Positions 58,283 through 64,000 of a stretch of 64,000 nt of DNA are shown one piece after another. How positions within the stretch are numbered: the stretch's first letter is position 1; each line of letters begins with the position of its first letter. Under the pieces are notes generated by a model. That model was given only the letters and a program-made list of their open reading frames with translations, had not been told where the DNA came from and ran no database searches. This DNA is from Amoeboaphelidium protococcarum (taxonomy: Eukaryota; Aphelidiomycota; Aphelidea), in NCBI GenBank assembly GCA_023515745.1, contig JALECJ010000256.1, forward strand, positions 310,001-374,000, written 5' to 3'. The position numbers and the translations under genes were made by a program.

Positions 58283-59692
58283 ATGCTTTTTAATAAGTGG
58301 ATTGCCGTGGTGGCGTTGTACATCCCTCTGGCTGCTTATGTTTTGGCATAACCAACGCGTAACGAGCCTCATCAAGTAGCGGAGATATCTAGAGAGATTT
58401 CCACTTAAAGTGTATGGCGTTAGCGCTTTTAGCCTCTAAGAGACCAATCTGCTGTTGATTTGGGGGTAATTCAGAGCCTGGATCTGTCGCTATGGAAATT
58501 TTTGGCATCTTCCCTGAGTTTTTTCCCTCCGCAGTGGCGTCATCAGATAGCTTACCAGTATCAGAAGAGAGTCAAGAGACCGCACAATCAGTGGCATGCG
58601 GTCATTGCTCCAGACGCTGTCGATAATCAACTGGATATGCTGGTGAGAATGACTGTGACTATCGGTATAGCGATGCATGCCGTGAGACACGAGAGTAAAC
58701 CAGACTTTCGCACCGCGCTGGATGTGAAGATTTTCACAAAATTGTGGGCTCCCGTCATGAAGTACTGGAAGCCGATTCATTAATGGTAATCTGGGAATCT
58801 TCATGGGCTTGTCATATACGAGAATGAGCAAGAAAGGACTTTGGCTGTTATATTTCGTCCATATACTGACCCGAAGGTACTTGGTAATCATATCAACTCA
58901 TTCTTGACCGACCCCGAGGCATACTCTGAAGCTGTCCCTATGAGCTACGTTTCCGCCTTAGATGGTTAGGATAAAGTATTCGATATCTATGGTTAGCCGA
59001 TCATGGTTGTCAATCCACTGGTTGATGAGTATATACCTATGGAGATGGAAGTTTTGAGCTTCCTGCAAGAGTATCGCGCTACTAAGAATCCGAAGGCTGA
59101 TAAAATTGTAACTGGAGGTATTTCTGCTGCTGGTGTGTATGCACAGTTATTCGCAATCCGTACTTCACTCCTCGATCTGAACTTCATGAACGAGTTTGTG
59201 TTCAAGCATGCGTTTGCATTCAATACACCGCCCGCTTTCCACAAGTCATCTCCATTTGAAGGGATGCTGGATGCAATGTAAGCTGGTGGTTGGTAGTACT
59301 CTAGAGTGGCAACTGATGATTTCTGCTCCGTGTATTGGTTGGGACATCACTAAACGGCTGATCATGTTGTTAACTACGGACATTTAGGTAATGCGATTCA
59401 TATGACCACTGATCCCGAGCGTGTACCTCAATAGTTTAAAAACGCGCTGTATATCTACAAGAACAATGATGTGCGCTTTCCTGACCGCTGCTTCAGACAT
59501 ATGCCGGTCAACAGTCTGGAGTCACTACAAAAGGCTCAGTAATCAAAGCTATTTGATTGGATTAAGCTGCATGATCACGTCCTCAAGGTTGGAATGTCTG
59601 TGCAGTTCATAGCGAATGCACTTAAGCGTGCCTTGAACTTGTCATAAAAAAGTTACGAGGCTCTGATGTGGCCGAGATAATTACAGTCTTGA
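58283..59692 (+). CDS. Secreted class 3 lipase-like protein
   Basis: 469 aa with signal peptide (WIAVVALYIPLAAYVLA). A nucleophile-elbow-like motif VTGGISAAGVYAQLFAI with Ser281 lies at the end of a predicted strand, followed by EFVFKHAFAFNTPPAFHK, in the place of the 'v.tFG.PRvG' of class 3 lipases. A later His (DHVVNYGHLGNAIHM) could complete the triad. GGxSxxG differs from the usual GHSLGG, so activity is uncertain. Mid-size insertions before the motif are unfamiliar. Extracellular lipid or ester hydrolysis is likely. TGA at 59690. Confidence 0.6.
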
Positions 59693-60038
59693 TCGCGTCA
59701 ACTGCTAACTTGATATATGGAGGTTATTGAAAGTGAGACTGAAGAATTGAAAAATAAACTCTTAATTTTTTATTTATTTATTATTTATGTGTACGTTATT
59801 GAAAATTTGAGTCACGAACATTATCAGTTTATTGAATGATGTTATGTCATCAGATTGGGATGGATTCGTGTGTTCCCATAATCAACGGCTAAAGTCGCTC
59901 AATCAATCTTTCGCTCAAAATACAAATTTAGACTTGATCTTCTCAAGTTATCAAAATTCCTATCACACTCCTGAAGATTAATCATATTACAATTCTCATA
60001 TAAAGAAATATCAAAGTACATTCAATATAATTAACTAA
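59693..60038. other. Intergenic, nothing recognised
   Basis: 346 bp between two plus-strand genes. Confidence 0.6.
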
Positions 60039-62510
60039 ATGTTTTGCGATTCTGTGAGGTTGGCGAATGGATAAGTTAGTTTCTGCTTTTTGGAATTGCT
60101 GATGTCATCAGTCTTGTTACTGGTGTGCGGTGTCGCAGTGACTTATAACATTAAATGTTAGGCTGCCTAGATATCATTCACTCGTACTTCTTTGTATTGG
60201 ATATCATGTTGCATAACCGCTTACTAGCTATTCCTTCTCATAATATTGATTTCCTCCTATAGACCGCAAGACAATGTTTCTTATTACATTGTGATAAATG
60301 TGATGATACTGATTAGCTGGATTGTGATTACTGTAATTCAGCGACTGGAACAGCGACGATCCACATATTACAGTATGATCATTATTTAATGGCTGCCTTT
60401 AATCCTTGCGCTGACCACCGATGTAATAATAATCTATGATAGAGCGCGTAGCTTATCTTGGCAATCATCATCTCATAATGACTAAAGTGATTATCCGTTG
60501 CCATATAAGAACAAGGTTCCTTTAGATATTATACTAGTTTCGTTCCGGGTTATCGCCGAGATGTATATGTCGATAAGATAATTAAAGATGTAGATATCAA
60601 AGCATCGTGAGTATCAATCAGTTAATGAAGAAGATAATGGTGTTAATGCTGACAGCGAATCCCTCAACAAGTCAGCATTCTCCAATTTTATGAATAAAAT
60701 GCGCAAGCTCCTTCCCTTTATGTGGCCGTCTGGTCATTTCTGGCTTCAAATGGCCATATTTGGCTGTGTGGTGATGCTCATTGTGTAGCGCGTACTTAAT
60801 GTCATTGTCCCGTTGACGTATAAAGTGATTGTAGATGCTCTCACACCAGGGTCCGCTGAGACTATATAGCTTCCCGTATGGCCTATTCTGATTCATGTCC
60901 TGGTAAAATTTTTATAAGGCAATAATGGTTTGGCATACACAATCTAGTCCACCATGTGGATCCCTGTGGAATAATACACTACCAAGGAAGTATCTATATC
61001 CATGTTCTAGCATCTACATTCCCTCTCCCTCAAATGGCATCTTAATCGAAAGACTGGTGAAGTATTACGTGTCATGGATCGTGGTACTCAGGCTATTGCC
61101 ACTTTGCTATCTTATATCTGGTTCAATATATTTCCGGTGCTGGTTGATATAGCGATCGCTGTCGTCTTCTTTGTAATACAATTTGACGTCTACTTTGGTA
61201 TAATTGTATTTGTCACTATGGCTTTGTATTTGATAGTCACTATACAGATCACAGAGTGGCGTACAAAATTTCGCCGTATAAAGAATGAGCTCGATAATGC
61301 CACTAATGCCAAGGCTGTAGACTCTCTGCTCAATTTTGAGACTGTGAAATATTATGGAAATGAAGATTATGAAGTTGCCTAGTACTCTGATAGAATCACT
61401 TAATACTAGAAGGCGGATTGGGATAATCAGTTGTCCTTGCGATACTTGAATCTGTCCTAAAATTTTGTTATTACTGCGGGACTTCTCGCCGGTGGACTGT
61501 TGTGTGCTAAGCGCGTTGCGGATGGTGAACTGAATGTTGGAGATTTTGTGTTATTCATATCGTATTTGCAGTAGCTGTATGGTCCGCTGAATTGGTTTGG
61601 TTCGTACTATCGCGCCATAAATCAGAATTTTGTGGATATGGAAAAGATGTTGGATCTATTTGAGGAGGATCCGGAGGTGAAAGATCTTCCCGGCTCTGTG
61701 GAGTTGGCGGTGACCAAGGGCCACATCAAGTTTGATAATGTCAACTTCTCTTATGACTCGAATAAAGTCACTGGAATTCCATCGCTGAAAGGTATTAGCT
61801 TTGAAGTTCTTCCCGGATAAACGGTTGCTCTTGTCGGTTAGAGTGGCGGCGGAAAGTCCACTATACTGCGGCTGCTTTTCAGGTTCTACGATGTTCAAGG
61901 TGGAAGCATCGCTATAGATGGACAAGATATACGACACGTTACATAGAAATCTCTGCGCAAAGCAATCGGAGTTGTCCCTCAAGATACTGTGCTATTCAAC
62001 GACACAATCAAGTACAATATCAGGTATGGTAACGTTGATGCTGAAGATGAATTGGTGGAGAAGAATGCTGCGTATGCTCAAATTCATGATAAAATCTCGT
62101 CATTTCCTGAGCGATATGAGACCAAGGTTGGTGAGAGAGGTCTACGTCTTAGTGGAGGTGAACTACAGCGTGTGGCCATTGCTAGAACTCTGTTGAAGAA
62201 TCCGCCCATCTTGGTGTTTGATGAAGCCACAAGTGCACTGGACACCAACACCGAGCGGGCTATACAGCAAGTGCTTAATGATATGTCTCAGAACAAAACT
62301 TGCCTGGTTGTAGCTCACAGATTGAGTACCATTGTTAACAGTGACATGATCCTGGTGATCAGAGATGGTGAAATTAAAGAGCGTGGTACTCATGAAGAGT
62401 TATTGGCCATGGGAGAAACTGGTCTATACCATGAGATGTGGTTTAAGCAGGCTGAAAAGTCACATAGTACCAGAGATAGAAGTGAAAGTTCCAATAGTGC
62501 TTTAATTTGA
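60039..62510 (+). CDS. ABCB6: ABC half-transporter of the ABCB6/HMT1 type
   Basis: 823 aa (human ABCB6 842). An N-terminal TMD0 of about five membrane helices (residues 1-180) is followed by a six-helix TMD ([15 protein letters not shown], then [18 protein letters not shown], a hallmark of ABCB6/HMT1) and an NBD: LPG-TAA-TVALVG-TAG-SGGGKST (TAA at 61818 is the Gln of PGQT; Walker A about residues 600-608), Q-loop [11 protein letters not shown], signature [14 protein letters not shown], Walker [13 protein letters not shown] and H-loop VAHRLS. Vacuolar or mitochondrial transport of heavy metals, phytochelatins or porphyrins in relatives. TGA at 62508. Confidence 0.96.
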
Positions 62511-62618
62511 TGCCAATTCATTGCAATCATATTCATTCCTTTTTAATATTATATTTTTCTTTCGCAACTTCTTAAAAGTATCAATAGTTAAGGCCATCAA
62601 AAGATTAAGATATATCTG

Positions 62619-64000
62619 TCAATTGGACCCTTCAAAGGCAACTGAGGCTTGGGCAGTCTTAAAAACCGGTCCTTGATTAATGTACTGCCTCAACTGTGCA
62701 ACAATGGACTAAGGGACGATATCTCGGTGACATTCAGTTGATTTTAAGACACATTCAACAAGCTCCAATTTGGATACACACTACTCATAGCTCAAATTGT
62801 CCAGCCTCTTCAGTAAAAAGTATCCAAAGAACCCACCAGCGTCGTACTGCACAAACTCTCTCAATCCCCATCCGTGCAAAGACATGGCCTTCATAGCAGA
62901 ACACACTGCAAAACTAATCTATTCGTCAGGATTGCAGAAATATTCTTAAAACTCTTACAGTGGATGCTTTTGACTTTAAATTCTCAAATACAATCTCTCA
63001 TGGCAAAGTTGACTAAACTCTGCGGGCGGATTGAAATCATATTAACTCCAAATATTAGCCAGTGCTCTAAGTACAAAAGTCCGTTCTACTTTACCGCTGA
63101 TGTTGTAGCATTTAATGAGATCCTTACACAGGCCAGACTATTCCAATAATAGCAAAGATTCTGCACTAAAGCCCAAAAGTCCCACAGCGTAGATTGCTGA
63201 ATCCACCTACTCAATATCATCGGATTTCATGTATTAGGCAATCTAAGTGAGGAAACCATTTGTCTACTAATACTCTACCATTGTAGGGAAATTATTGTGC
63301 AGATACCTGCCAACGAACTTTACAACATTCGATAAAATAAGCTGATCATTAGCTGAATGTTAATTCTAAGGTGAGAGTATACGAAACACCTAATCAACGA
63401 TCCCAGAATCTTATATCATCTATTTTCCATCAGAAGAAGCACAAAATTGAGTCAATACCTCCAAAGCATTCAGTTGGCTCAAAACATCCTCTTGATTATT
63501 AATCTTCGACATCAAAGACTAAATATGTTGACTGAACGTACTGATTAAAGACGAATGCTTCACCGCCAACTAGACAATTAGCTCATACGCTCTGAAGGCC
63601 AGTATAGAATCGTCACTTTCAACAATGCCTTTAAGCTTGCTGACTATTTCATCAGATTTAATGGCGCTTGCCCCTTCCGCGTACTGACACAGAGAGCTGC
63701 ATACAGAATTCAACAGCGAACAGTTACGGACAGACAGAGTACTCAGGGAATCTAGCAACTTGATAACCAGAGGAACTCCCAGCTATAACAAAATACGCGC
63801 ATCATCCACTTGATTAGCATATTGTTACAACAAATTCAAGCTGAGAGACTGAATGACAGCAGACTCGACAAACAGACCGTCCAGGATCATGGTCAGAATG
63901 TTGGGCTCAATAGACTGCAATTCCGAGAGACGAACACCATCTAGAAGCAATTACAGAACAGCACAGCTAAGACTCTTGATCACATCGTCAGAATTAAGCA
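62619..64000 (-). CDS. PSMD5: 26S proteasome assembly factor PSMD5/S5b (5' end outside window)
   Basis: HEAT/ARM-type chaperone for the 19S base (binds Rpt2). At least 460 residues seen; the N-terminus lies beyond 64000. Repeats such as VVKFVGRYLHNNFP, IYAVGLLGFSAESLLLLEQ, CSAMKAMSLHGWGLREFV match PSMD5, and the end QLRQYINQGPVFKTAQASVA then FEGSN parallels the family end (an 'L.EYI.EGP....' stretch followed by 'V.LEG'). TGA at 62619, 108 bp from the convergent transporter stop. Third proteasome gene of the window. Confidence 0.8.

Overview
This is nuclear DNA from a gene-dense unicellular eukaryote that uses a variant genetic code. Every recognisable conserved protein reads through in-frame TAA and TAG and ends at TGA. 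At several conserved positions TAA or TAG sits exactly where homologues have glutamine: PSMA4, the transporter P-loop region, the Trm4 SAM motif and BUD31. I therefore read the window with TAA = TAG = Gln and TGA as the only stop. Read with the standard code, most genes look fragmented.

The window holds about 36 protein genes in 64 kb on both strands. Gaps are often under 100 bp: two convergent stops lie 22 bp apart, and one same-strand stop-to-start gap is 5 bp. Introns are few and short (55-84 nt, GT...AG), found in eIF1, TRIC, PSMA4, STI1, COX5A, an AIP-like gene and a five-exon small gene. I saw no tRNA, rRNA, CRISPR array, insertion sequence or bacterial-style operon. Soluble hybrid histidine kinase, Q-rich metacaspase, GH16 glucanase, DUF218 and Nud1-like genes beside FIST and TRIC genes suggest an opisthokont or fungus-related protist, possibly an aphelid. 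A ciliate-type code in another lineage is also possible; the lineage is inference.

Layout. 1-3 kb: CTF18 (cut by the window edge) and GINS PSF1, two replication-fork genes. 3-10 kb: a Q-rich LRR protein, ALG7 and a single-pass membrane protein. 10-17 kb: RPL8, eIF1, a TRIC-like channel, proteasome alpha-4, a methyltransferase, a FIST-domain protein and a secreted GH16 glucanase. 17-28 kb: an unknown protein, a metacaspase, two secretory proteins, a KH protein and a secreted His/Cys protein. 28-37 kb: a LIM-LIM-PDZ protein, STI1 and a PAS-PAS-histidine kinase-receiver protein. 37-46 kb: a five-exon coiled-coil gene, COX5A, RPN2, a small membrane protein, an anchored DUF218 protein and an alpha/beta hydrolase. 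46-64 kb: Trm4/NSUN2, PUF60, an AIP-like immunophilin domain, RuvB-like 1, a Cys-rich membrane protein, a PD-(D/E)XK-like protein, BUD31, Trf4, a secreted lipase-like protein, an ABCB6/HMT1 transporter and PSMD5 (cut by the window edge).

Functionally this is mostly housekeeping: fork and cohesion loading (CTF18, PSF1), proteasome (PSMA4, RPN2, PSMD5), chaperoning (STI1, AIP-like), RNA biology (BUD31, PUF60, Trf4, Trm4, RVB1) and respiration (COX5A). Mixed in are lineage-specific secreted or membrane proteins, at 21.2, 23.0, 27.2, 51.8 and 58.3 kb, that may act at the cell surface or on a host or prey.
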